Positions 42,326-50,267 of a DNA stretch of 50,335 bases are shown piece after piece. Every line of letters starts with the position of its first letter. Within the stretch, counting starts at the first letter, position 1. The notes under the pieces are model-generated. The model did no database searches. It was not told the origin of the DNA and saw only the letters and a program-made list of their open reading frames with translations. This DNA comes from Alkalihalobacillus pseudalcaliphilus (lineage in GTDB: Bacteria > Bacillota > Bacilli > Bacillales > Bacillaceae_D). Made by a program: the position numbers and the translations under genes. The stretch covers positions 1 through 50,335 of the forward strand of contig NZ_JAQQWS010000019.1 in the NCBI RefSeq assembly GCF_028610675.1, read 5' to 3'.

Positions 42326-42676
42326 TTACTTCCGCAAAATCTTCTCCATCTTCTTACCCTTAGCTAACTCATCAATGAGTTTGTCCATATAACGAAGCTC
42401 CTTCATGAGTGGATCTTCAATTTCTTCAATACGCACACCACAAATCACACCTTTAATTAAATCACGTGAAGGGTTTAGGTTAGGTGCTTCGGAAAAAAAG
42501 TCCTCGAAGTTGGTCTTTTTTTCAATATGCTCCTCGATCTCTTGTTGACTGAAACCTGTTAACCAACGAATAATTTCATCGACTTCTTCTTTTGTCCGGT
42601 TCTTCTTCTCTGCCTTTGTCACATAATGCGGATACACACTAGCAAAACTCATCGTATAAATGCGGTGTTTTTTCAT
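42326..42676 (-). CDS. DUF2200-family protein (intact copy)
   Basis: The protein has 116 residues, with MKKHRIYTMSFASVYPHYVT, KAEKKNRTKEEVDEIIRWLT, GFSQQEIEEHIEKKTNFEDF and NPSRDLIKGVICGVRIEEIE. This is the DUF2200 family, of unknown function, with the N-P-x-R-x-L-I-x-G-x-x-C-G-x-R-[VI]-E block resembling a small ligand-binding or nucleic-acid-binding fold. It is the intact partner of the decayed copy at 37752-38073. It lies convergent to the chimeric remnant. Confidence 0.8.
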   Translation of the reverse strand: MKKHRIYTMSFASVYPHYVTKAEKKNRTKEEVDEIIRWLTGFSQQEIEEHIEKKTNFEDFFSEAPNLNPSRDLIKGVICGVRIEEIEDPLMKELRYMDKLIDELAKGKKMEKILRK

Positions 42677-42927
42677 CTTATAACCTCGCTCTTATTTTTT
42701 TCCATTGTATCATTTTAGATTTATACAGAGAAGAACAATGCAGATATTGATGAAGTTGCCAATTATAAAAGAACAAATAAAAGGCTAGTAGTATTGTTTC
42801 CCTTGATCAAACATCCCGTTCATGGAAGAACAGGCTTATACGTAGTGGATAATTATGACGAGGCAGGATCCCTACAACATAGCACTGCCTTTTACCCAGC
42901 GATAAGTGTGAATTGATATTTAATCGG

Positions 42928-42970
42928 TTTTATATAAGTATTGACTTATATAAAAACCTCCTTATATAAT
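42928..42970 (+). promoter_or_regulatory. Promoter and ArsR operator of the ars operon
   Basis: TTTTATATAAG (42928-42938) and CTTATATAAAA (42945-42955) are a perfect 11-bp inverted repeat overlapping the -35 element TTGACT (42941-42946). The -10 TATAAT is at 42965-42970 with an 18-nt spacer. This placement fits repression by ArsR, relieved by arsenite. The rest of 42677-42927 shows no gene. Confidence 0.8.
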
Positions 42971-42991
42971 ACACACGGAGAGGTGATGTCA

Positions 42992-43330
42992 ATGAAGCAA
43001 AATTTGAATATACAAGAATTGTCTGCCTATCTAAAAGTGGTGAGTGATCCTACACGCTTTTTAATCCTTAAACTTTTAGATAGAAATACGTATTGCGTTT
43101 GTGAATTGGTAGAAATGCTTGCTATGAGTCAGCCAGCCATCAGTCAGCATTTACGAAAGCTAAAAGATGCACAGCTCATACTCGAAGAAAAAAGAGAGCA
43201 ATGGCGTTATTTTACTTTGAACAAAAACGCTTCATTTTCCCCTATAATCGAAGAGCTTTTAAAGCTAACAGACGAAGAAGATGAGCGGTTAAAACAAGCT
43301 TTAGATAAAGAGGGCGTTGCTAAGTGTTGA
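42992..43330 (+). CDS. arsR: Arsenical resistance repressor ArsR
   Basis: The protein has 112 residues. The metal-binding N-terminal helix holds YCVCELVEML (CxC, the As(III) site), followed by the HTH MSQPAISQHLRKLKDAQLIL and wing EKREQWRYFTL, and a C-terminal cysteine. GAGAGGTG is 8 nt from ATG 42992; earlier in-frame ATGs overlap the operator/promoter. It is the first gene of arsR-arsB-arsC and should repress the operon by binding the inverted repeat above it. Confidence 0.9.
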   Translation: MKQNLNIQELSAYLKVVSDPTRFLILKLLDRNTYCVCELVEMLAMSQPAISQHLRKLKDAQLILEEKREQWRYFTLNKNASFSPIIEELLKLTDEEDERLKQALDKEGVAKC

Positions 43331-43343
43331 GGAGGAAAAGGAA

Positions 43344-44642
43344 ATGACATCTGTGCTTATAGCTTCTATCATTTTTATTGTTACATTAGTATTTGTCATA
43401 TGGCAGCCTAAAAACCTGAATATCGGTTGGTCTGCCTGTGGTGGTGCCTTACTTGCTCTATTACTAGGCGTTGTTAGTTTTAGTGATGTTATGGAGGTAA
43501 CAAGTATTGTATGGAATGCTACCTTAACCTTTATTGCGGTTATTATTATCTCGTTAATTTTAGATGAAATTGGCTTTTTTGAATGGTCTGCCTTACATAT
43601 GGCACGCATTTCAAAAGGTAATGCTGTTCTCATGTTCATCTATGTTTGTTTGCTCGGTTCAATCGTTGCTGCCTTTTTCGCCAATGACGGGGCCGCTTTA
43701 ATTTTGACACCGATTGTACTAGCGATGGTTCGTTCATTGAATTTTAATGAAAAAATGGTATTTCCCTTTATCATTGCAAGTGGCTTTATTGCAGATACAA
43801 CTTCATTGCCACTTATTGTGAGTAATTTAGTAAATATCGTCTCGGCCGATTATTTTGGAATTGGTTTTATTGAATATGCAACACGAATGATTGTCCCGAA
43901 CTTTTTCGCACTTATCTCTAGTATCCTTGTCCTTCTTCTTTATTTTAGAAAAAGAATTCCGAAACGATATGACTATTCTCAACTTCAAGAACCCGCTCTT
44001 GCTATAAAAGACGAGAAAATGTTTCGTATTTCTTGGGCTGTGTTAGCCCTACTCTTTGTTGGCTATTTAGTAAGTGAATTCTTTCATATCCCGGTTTCTC
44101 TAGTGGCTGGTTCGATTGCTCTTATTTTCTTATTGATTTCAAGACAGAGTAAAGCGGTTGAAAGCAGAACTGTTTTAAAAGAAGCACCATGGAACATCGT
44201 CTTTTTCTCGATTGGTATGTATGTAGTCGTCTATGGATTAAGAAATGTCGGCTTAACAGATCTATTAGCGGATGTCATTCAAGTCGTAGCTGATCAAGGA
44301 CTGTTTCTAACGACGATGGGTATGGGATTTATCGCAGCAATATTATCTTCAGTTATGAATAATATGCCCACTGTACTTATTAATGCCATTGCGATTGCTG
44401 GTACGGATACGACTGGATTAACAAAAGAAGCCCTCATTTATGCCAATGTCATAGGTGCTGATCTAGGTCCAAAAATTACACCTATCGGTTCACTTGCCAC
44501 CTTATTATGGTTGCATGTTTTGTCGAAAAAAGGGGTAAAAATTTCCTGGGGGACATACTTTAAAACAGGGATTGTCATTACCATTCCTGTTCTCTTTATC
44601 ACATTACTTGGATTGTATGTATGGTTATTATTAATTTATTAA
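43344..44642 (+). CDS. arsB: Arsenite efflux permease ArsB (ArsB/NhaD-type)
   Basis: The protein has 432 residues with about 12 membrane segments. ArsB signatures include LTFIAVIIISLILDEIGFFE, AAFFANDGAALILTPIVLAM, and GADLGPKITPIGSLATLLWL near the C-terminus. GAGGAGG plus AAGGA precede ATG 43344; the open frame from 43317 overlaps arsR and is not used. It extrudes arsenite using the membrane potential. No arsA ATPase gene is present, so it works as a secondary carrier. Confidence 0.9.
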   Translation: MTSVLIASIIFIVTLVFVIWQPKNLNIGWSACGGALLALLLGVVSFSDVMEVTSIVWNATLTFIAVIIISLILDEIGFFEWSALHMARISKGNAVLMFIYVCLLGSIVAAFFANDGAALILTPIVLAMVRSLNFNEKMVFPFIIASGFIADTTSLPLIVSNLVNIVSADYFGIGFIEYATRMIVPNFFALISSILVLLLYFRKRIPKRYDYSQLQEPALAIKDEKMFRISWAVLALLFVGYLVSEFFHIPVSLVAGSIALIFLLISRQSKAVESRTVLKEAPWNIVFFSIGMYVVVYGLRNVGLTDLLADVIQVVADQGLFLTTMGMGFIAAILSSVMNNMPTVLINAIAIAGTDTTGLTKEALIYANVIGADLGPKITPIGSLATLLWLHVLSKKGVKISWGTYFKTGIVITIPVLFITLLGLYVWLLLIY

Positions 44643-44657
44643 GGGAGCGTATCATAA

Positions 44658-45077
44658 ATGAAAAAGAAAACGATTTACTTTTTATGTACAGGAAACTCAT
44701 GCCGTAGCCAAATGGCTGAAGGCTTTGCCAAGCATTACTTAGCGAATGATTGGCATGTATTTAGTGCAGGAATTGAAGCACATGGATTGAACCCAAATGC
44801 CGTAAAAGCCATGAAGGAAATAGATATCGATATTAGTAAACAAACTTCAGATATCATTGATACAGAAATCCTCCATCAAGCCGACTTGGTTGTTACATTA
44901 TGTGGAGATGCGGCAGATAAATGTCCAGTAACACCACCACATGTGAAACGTGAGCATTGGGGATTCGATGATCCGGCAAAAGCAGAAGGAACTGAAGAAG
45001 AGAAATGGTTATTTTTCCAACGTGTACGTGACGAGATCAAGCAGCGAATCAAACAATTTGCAGAAACTGGTCAGTAA
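44658..45077 (+). CDS. arsC: Arsenate reductase, thioredoxin-coupled (ArsC)
   Basis: The protein has 139 residues. The P-loop is FLCTGNSCRSQMAEG (C10, the LMW-phosphatase-like CX5R nucleophile), and the redox pair is TLCGDAADKCPVTPP (C82 and C89). These three cysteines define the Bacillus/Staphylococcus thioredoxin-dependent class. The end IKQRIKQFAETG is typical. It reduces arsenate to arsenite for ArsB. Imperfect stem-loop sequence at about 45160-45205 may end the operon. Confidence 0.9.
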   Translation: MKKKTIYFLCTGNSCRSQMAEGFAKHYLANDWHVFSAGIEAHGLNPNAVKAMKEIDIDISKQTSDIIDTEILHQADLVVTLCGDAADKCPVTPPHVKREHWGFDDPAKAEGTEEEKWLFFQRVRDEIKQRIKQFAETGQ

Positions 45078-45277
45078 TAGCTGGGCGACATTTACGAATT
45101 CGTTAATGTTATCTAATTTGCTTGACCACTTCTTACCAGAGCATGAAGCTTATGAAAGGGAAAGGGCCTAAACAGACGAATCTCATCGGCTGCTTCGGGC
45201 CTTTCTAATTTCTATATAAAGCCAACAGTCAACAAACTTCGAGCAACTGCAAAAGTTTCTTTTCCCCTTATTTAATT

Positions 45278-45424
45278 TTAATACGGTTTAAATTGACCTT
45301 TCAGCTTTTCTTTATACTTCTCAAGCTTACTTATCTTCTTAAACGTCACTAATGAACAGAGTGCAACAATAATAAGGAGCCATTCATGTGCCTCTCCACG
45401 ATTATCAATAATACGATTATTCAT
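45278..45424 (-). CDS. Small membrane protein (48 aa), paralogue of the broken gene at 13307
   Basis: A strong GGAGGGAGG lies 7 nt before ATG 45424. The product is 48 residues: a polar N-terminus (MNNRIIDNRGEAHEW), one membrane helix (LLIIVALCSLVTF) and a basic tail (KKISKLEKYKEKLKGQFK). A longer open frame to 45586 lacks a ribosome site. The RIIDN start and K-x-I-x-K-L-E-x-Y tail are shared with the broken gene at 13307-13449. Unknown function; possibly a small regulatory or toxin-like membrane peptide, but nothing supports a choice. Confidence 0.6.
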   Translation of the reverse strand: MNNRIIDNRGEAHEWLLIIVALCSLVTFKKISKLEKYKEKLKGQFKPY

Positions 45425-45575
45425 TTTAACACCTCCCTCCTCAATGCAGATATTCGTCTTGCTTATTGCTTGCTTAGTTATCTTATCTACCATATCATAG
45501 TCCATCTTTTCATAACAAACGATGGTTTTGGCATACGAAGTCAAAATACTTTTACCACTATGTCCTATTTTCATA

Positions 45576-45604
45576 TTGACATTCACCGAGACCTCGAATA
45601 TGAT
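45576..45604 (+). promoter_or_regulatory. Sigma-A promoter of the metG T-box transcript
   Basis: TTGACA (45576-45581), a 17-nt spacer and TATGAT (45599-45604). This is a near-consensus promoter directly upstream of the T-box leader. Confidence 0.75.
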
Positions 45605-45610
45605 ATGGAA

Positions 45611-45918
45611 TAATTACACAAAAGCAATGAAGAGAAAAAGTAAAATGATCAGGTTTTTCACCAGAGAGCTTCGGTAGCTGAGAAGAAGCAAAAATCACTC
45701 ATTTGAACAATGGTCTCTGAGCTTCGTACTGAACATACTTAGGTATAAGTAGGCTGCGACGGGATTTGGCATCCGTTATTCATGTCACAGTATAAGAGTA
45801 AGCTATTCATACTCCGTACTTGTTGAGACAAATAGTGTGAGCTATTTGTATAGTAAGGTGGTACCGTGTGGTTTTATGAACCTCGCCCTTAACGTTAATC
45901 GTTAGGGCGAGGTTTTTT
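45611..45918 (+). promoter_or_regulatory. T-box riboswitch leader of metG
   Basis: The leader contains AATGAAGAGAAAAAGTA at the 5' side, the AGAGAGC bulge motif, a candidate Met specifier ATG (45710-45712, followed by G) in GAACAATGGTCTCTGAG, the T-box AAGGTGGTACCGTG (45855-45868), and a terminator CCTCGCCCTTAAC...GTTAGGGCGAGG (45881-45912) with TTTTTT (45913-45918). Binding of uncharged tRNA-Met should turn on metG. Confidence 0.9.
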
Positions 45919-45953
45919 GTTTGATATTTTGATGATCTTAAGGAGGGTTTTGG

Positions 45954-47591
45954 ATGAGTATTTTTATCGGTGGTGCATGGGCCTATGCAAATGGTTCCTT
46001 GCATTTAGGTCATATTTCCAGCTTATTACCAGGGGATATTTTAGCCAGGTATTATCGTTTAAAAGGTGATCCTGTTTTATATGTATCTGGCAGTGATTGT
46101 AACGGAACACCTATCACTGTTCGAGCTAGACAAGAGAATGTGTCACCCAAAGAAATTGCCGATCGGTTTCATGAAGAATTTACGGATTGCTTTCAACGAT
46201 TAGGGTTTTCTTATGATATGTATACAAGGACAGATAGTGCATTTCACCACACGCTCGTCCAAGAGATTTTTCTAGAATTACTTGAAAAGGGCTTCATCTA
46301 CAAAAAAGAAGTGGAACAAACGTACTGTAATCAGTGTGAACAGTTTTTACCCGATCGTTATGTGGAGGGCATCTGTCCTAATTGTCATGAATCTGCAAGG
46401 GGGGACCAGTGCGATCATTGCTCCTCGATATTGGAACCACTCGATCTGCTAGAAAGGACATGCAAGCTTTGTTCGGAAGAACCGACAACACGTAAAACGG
46501 AGCATTTTTACTTTTCGTTAAGTTCCTTTCAAGGTCTATTAGAGACCTATACGGGCCAAGCAAAGTCCAAACAGCTTTGGAGAGAAAATGCGATTTCCCT
46601 TACACAGCGCTACTTAAAAGAAGGCTTACTAGATAGAGCTGTTTCGCGTGATTTACCGATTGGCGTTCCGGTTCCTATTTCCGATTATGAAAAGAAGAAG
46701 ATTTATGTCTGGATCGAGGCCGTTTCAGGTTATTACACAGCTAGTAAACACTGGGCAGAAAAAACAGGTCATGACGACTCCGAATTTTGGAACTCTAAGA
46801 CAAAATCTTATTATGTTCACGGCAAAGATAACATCCCTTTCCACTCGATCATCTGGCCGACGATTTTGTCAGGGCTTGGTCATGAAGCATTACCGACACA
46901 TATTGTATCGAATGAATATTTGACCTTAGAAAAGAAAAAGCTTTCAACAAGTAAAAATTGGGCTGTGTGGGTTCCTGATATTCTAGAAAGATATGAACCC
47001 GATTCGATTCGGTATTTCCTAACCGTTAACGCACCTGAAAGCCGAGATGCTGACTTCTCTTGGAAGGAGTTCATCTATAGCCATAATAGTGAATTGTTAG
47101 GGGCATACGGCAATTTCGTCAATCGCACCTTGAAATTTATTGAAAAGTCCTTTGATGGTGTGATACCTAATCAAGATGTTAACCCCTTACCCCAAGAAAA
47201 AGTGGCTCTTTTATACACGGAAGTCGCTCATTGTATTGAAACAACTTCCTTCAAGCAAGGTTTGGAGAAAGTCTTTGAGCTCGTTCGATATGCCAATAAA
47301 TACTTTGATGAGCAACAACCATGGTTACAAGTTAAAGAAAATAAACAAGCTTGCCAACAAACCCTGACAGACTGTGTTTACTTAATTGCCAATACAGCTC
47401 AAATTTTAGCACCCTTTCTACCGTTTTCAAGCGATAAAGTGAAAGCCATGCTTAACATCACAAGCTCAGAATGGAAGCCCTTATTGGTTACTTCACAAAC
47501 CTTATCAAATGTTGAACCATTGTTTGAGCGAATTGATATCTACAAAATTCAAGAAGAGCTCGAAAGACTACAGCACCAAGCAATCCAATAA
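45954..47591 (+). CDS. metG: Methionyl-tRNA synthetase (zinc-knuckle type)
   Basis: The protein has 545 residues and no C-terminal tRNA-binding EMAP/OB domain. The HIGH-like signature is AYANGSLHLGH (about residues 10-20). The connective peptide has two zinc knuckles: CNQCEQFLPDRYVEGICPNC and CDHCSSILE...CKLC. The KMSKS-like loop is KKLSTSKNW, so the canonical Lys-Met-Ser-Lys-Ser is altered. The rest is the anticodon-binding helical domain. AGGAGG precedes ATG 45954. It is controlled by its own T-box. The divergent motif suggests a second MetRS class; whether another metG exists elsewhere cannot be seen here. Confidence 0.85.
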   Translation: MSIFIGGAWAYANGSLHLGHISSLLPGDILARYYRLKGDPVLYVSGSDCNGTPITVRARQENVSPKEIADRFHEEFTDCFQRLGFSYDMYTRTDSAFHHTLVQEIFLELLEKGFIYKKEVEQTYCNQCEQFLPDRYVEGICPNCHESARGDQCDHCSSILEPLDLLERTCKLCSEEPTTRKTEHFYFSLSSFQGLLETYTGQAKSKQLWRENAISLTQRYLKEGLLDRAVSRDLPIGVPVPISDYEKKKIYVWIEAVSGYYTASKHWAEKTGHDDSEFWNSKTKSYYVHGKDNIPFHSIIWPTILSGLGHEALPTHIVSNEYLTLEKKKLSTSKNWAVWVPDILERYEPDSIRYFLTVNAPESRDADFSWKEFIYSHNSELLGAYGNFVNRTLKFIEKSFDGVIPNQDVNPLPQEKVALLYTEVAHCIETTSFKQGLEKVFELVRYANKYFDEQQPWLQVKENKQACQQTLTDCVYLIANTAQILAPFLPFSSDKVKAMLNITSSEWKPLLVTSQTLSNVEPLFERIDIYKIQEELERLQHQAIQ

Positions 47592-47678
47592 ACATACAAA
47601 ACACACATGGGTAGCTCTTTATTACTTCATTCAATTTGGTTTTTATTATTGATTAGCGGCACTTTATTCAATACCAAA

Positions 47679-47721
47679 AACCTCTGAATCCCAAGATTTA
47701 ATCTAGGCAAATTCAGAGGTT
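47679..47721 (-). terminator. Terminator of the arabinofuranosidase gene
   Basis: AACCTCTGAAT (47679-47689) pairs with ATTCAGAGGTT (47711-47721). On the reverse strand a TTTTT follows (47680-47676). It ends the gene that stops at 47768. Confidence 0.85.
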
Positions 47722-47767
47722 CTATGATAATCAAGCAACATCGCCATTGGCACTTAAACAAGACCAC

Positions 47768-49270
47768 TTAATTAACTTTAGCTAATCTCACCACATGAAA
47801 ACTATGCTTCGGTAAAACGGCTTCTAAAAATCCTGCGTCTAACTTAGCATTACCTCCTGTTCGAGGGGTAACCTCATTTGGTGCATCTTCCGTATTAATT
47901 GCTTTCAGATCATGATGATACAACACAGTATGATCGGTAATCTGATAGCCTTCAAATTGACGTAAGTCAGTCGAGATATGCATCTCCTCTTCTAAATCCT
48001 TATTTAAAGCAAAAACCGTCAGCGATTCATGCTCTTCGTTAAACACCATAACCGAATCCAAGTATGGGGCATCACCGTGTTTCGACTCATATCTAGGTAC
48101 CGCAACTTCCGTCCATAACACCGTACCTCGCCCGTAACGGCTAATCAGCTCAAAGGGATAATAAATCGTTTGTTTCCATGCCCCTGTTTTTGATGTCATG
48201 ATAGGAGCTATGACATTCACTAGCTGGGCTAAGCAAGCCACCTTCACCCTATCTGCATGTTTGATTAATGTCATCATCATCCCAGCCACTAATAAAGCAT
48301 CTTCAAAATTATAAATATCCTCTAATTGTGGTGGGTGCTGAGTCCATGGTTGAATTTGCTTATCCTGCTCATTGGAATGATACCAAACATTCCATTCATC
48401 AAATGACAGATGAATCGTTTTATGACTCCGTTTCTTCGCTTTTACTGCATCACAAATCGATATCACTTTTTGTATAAATTCATCCATTGCTACGGTGCTT
48501 GCAAGAAAATCGCCTGTTTGATTATCTCGATTACCGTAATATTGATGCAAGGATAAATAATCGACTTGGTCGTAACACTCCATTAACACGGTATCTTCCC
48601 AAGCGCCAAATGTCGGCATTGTTAACGCTGAACTGCCACAAGCGACGGTTTCAATACTTGGATCGACCTTTTTCATCACTCTCCCTGCCTCCGCAGCAAG
48701 TCTACCGTATTCATAGGCTGTTTTATGCCCCTCTTGCCAAGGACCGTCCATTTCATTTCCTAAACACCACGTCTTAATATGATGAGGCTCTTCCCAACCA
48801 TGCTTTCTCCTTAAATCACTGTAATAACTCCCACCTTGTATATTGCAGTATTCCACGATATTTTTCGCTGCCTCAATCCCTCGGTTTCCTAAGTTAACCG
48901 CCATCATACATTCGGTATCTGCCTTTTTGGTCCAGTCAATAAATTCATTAAGGCCAAACTGGTTGGACTCAATGACACTCCATGCGAGATCAATTTTGCT
49001 CGGTCTAGCATCTTTAGGTCCCACGCTATCTTCCCAACGATACCCCGAGACAAAATTCCCGCCAGGATAACGAATAATAGGAACATCTAATTGTTTGATC
49101 AACTTGATGACATCTTCTCTAAAACCATGTTCATCCGCAAAAGGGCTCGTCGGTTCATAAATCCCCTCATAAACAGCACGACCTAAATGCTCAATAAAAG
49201 AGCCATAAAGCCTATCGTCTACTTCACCAACCTGAAAATGTTTATTTACATGTAAAACAGCCTTCTTCAA
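47768..49270 (-). CDS. abfA: Alpha-L-arabinofuranosidase, GH51
   Basis: The protein has about 500 residues. The acid/base glutamate is in WCLGNEMDGPWQ (about residue 173) and the nucleophile in HLSFDEWNVWY (about 292), with the family start FQVGEVDDRLYGSFIEHLGR and GGNFVSGYRW. It removes arabinofuranosyl side chains from arabinoxylan- or arabinan-derived oligosaccharides inside the cell; there is no signal peptide. GGGAGG before a TTG at 49270/49273 gives the start. The divergent AraC-type gene probably regulates it. Confidence 0.9.
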   Translation of the reverse strand: MKKAVLHVNKHFQVGEVDDRLYGSFIEHLGRAVYEGIYEPTSPFADEHGFREDVIKLIKQLDVPIIRYPGGNFVSGYRWEDSVGPKDARPSKIDLAWSVIESNQFGLNEFIDWTKKADTECMMAVNLGNRGIEAAKNIVEYCNIQGGSYYSDLRRKHGWEEPHHIKTWCLGNEMDGPWQEGHKTAYEYGRLAAEAGRVMKKVDPSIETVACGSSALTMPTFGAWEDTVLMECYDQVDYLSLHQYYGNRDNQTGDFLASTVAMDEFIQKVISICDAVKAKKRSHKTIHLSFDEWNVWYHSNEQDKQIQPWTQHPPQLEDIYNFEDALLVAGMMMTLIKHADRVKVACLAQLVNVIAPIMTSKTGAWKQTIYYPFELISRYGRGTVLWTEVAVPRYESKHGDAPYLDSVMVFNEEHESLTVFALNKDLEEEMHISTDLRQFEGYQITDHTVLYHHDLKAINTEDAPNEVTPRTGGNAKLDAGFLEAVLPKHSFHVVRLAKVN

Positions 49271-49354
49271 CAAAAACACCCTCCCTCTCGTCCCATCTTT
49301 TCTTTAGCATAATCGAATCAGATTCATGAAAGAATATCGTTTTCTCCGATATCC

Positions 49355-49382
49355 TTGACACTTTTTCCACTCTTGCTATACT
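49355..49382 (+). promoter_or_regulatory. Promoter of the AraC-family gene, with nearby inverted repeat
   Basis: TTGACA (49355-49360), a 16-nt spacer, then TGC-TATACT (49374-49382). Just upstream, ATATCG (49334-49339) and CGATAT (49347-49352) form an inverted repeat that could be a regulator site for both divergent genes (inference). Confidence 0.75.
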
Positions 49383-49399
49383 CGAAATAAGAGGGGGAT

Positions 49400-50182
49400 A
49401 TGCCATTGTTTCTTGCAGATTATTGTGATTATAGTTGCTATGAAAGAGATCAACAACGGATTTACAGACCCAATGGCTTAGGCATGTTTTTATTCCTTCG
49501 CTTTTATACACCTATGCGGATTACTCTTAACGACCAGATAGAATTTTCGCAACCTAATGCTTGTTTGCTTTATACACCCGAATGCCCGCAAGATTATCGG
49601 GCCATTGGCTCTTTTCAAAATAGCTATATTCATTTTCAAGAAACAACAAACATACTCAATCAATATGATTTACCGACAAATCAAATTATTTATCCTCAAG
49701 ACTTGAAATCTATCGACAACCTTCTTCGGCAAATACAGTTTGAATTTCTTTCTACGTCCAAATTAAAAGAAGAAATGATCGATGCCTTATTAAGACAGCT
49801 CTTTACAGAATGCTCCAGGCAATTAGACCCACCACATGATGACAAAGAATTGGTAGACTTATATCCAGCCTTTCGCAAATTACGTCTATCCCTATTAACC
49901 CAATGCGAAAGAAATTGGACCACATTGGAGCTATGTCGGTATGTACACTTAGAGAAGAGCCAATTGTACGCGTACTACAAGCGTTTTTTCCATATATCAC
50001 CGAAGACTGACCTATTAAATGCTCGAATCAATAAGGCGAAGCAAATGTTAGTGAACCAAGCCATTACGATTGCACATATCGCTGAAAATTGCGGCTTTTC
50101 CAGTGCAAGCCATTTCTCCCGAACATTCAAAAGCCATACCGGATTATCGCCAAAAGACTACCGTGAAAATAAAATAAAATAA
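49400..50182 (+). CDS. AraC-family transcriptional regulator
   Basis: The protein has 260 residues. The N-terminal half is a cupin-like sensor (RPNGLGMFLFLRFYTPMRIT, SQPNACLLYTPECPQDYRAI). The C-terminal double HTH is LELCRYVHLEKSQLYAYYKR and AHIAENCGFSSASHFSRTFK, SHTGLSPKDYR. ATG 49400 is very close to GAGGGGG (2 nt), so a TTG at 49406 may be the true start. It is divergent to abfA across about 130 bp and is the obvious local regulator, probably responding to arabinose or an arabinooligosaccharide. Confidence 0.85.
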   Translation: MPLFLADYCDYSCYERDQQRIYRPNGLGMFLFLRFYTPMRITLNDQIEFSQPNACLLYTPECPQDYRAIGSFQNSYIHFQETTNILNQYDLPTNQIIYPQDLKSIDNLLRQIQFEFLSTSKLKEEMIDALLRQLFTECSRQLDPPHDDKELVDLYPAFRKLRLSLLTQCERNWTTLELCRYVHLEKSQLYAYYKRFFHISPKTDLLNARINKAKQMLVNQAITIAHIAENCGFSSASHFSRTFKSHTGLSPKDYRENKIK

Positions 50183-50267
50183 AAAGGTGAAACAGCAAAC
50201 GACCATGTCCTACTAAAAACTAAAACCTTCTACTTCAAGACCGTTCTTATCATCATCAAAAAGAGGC

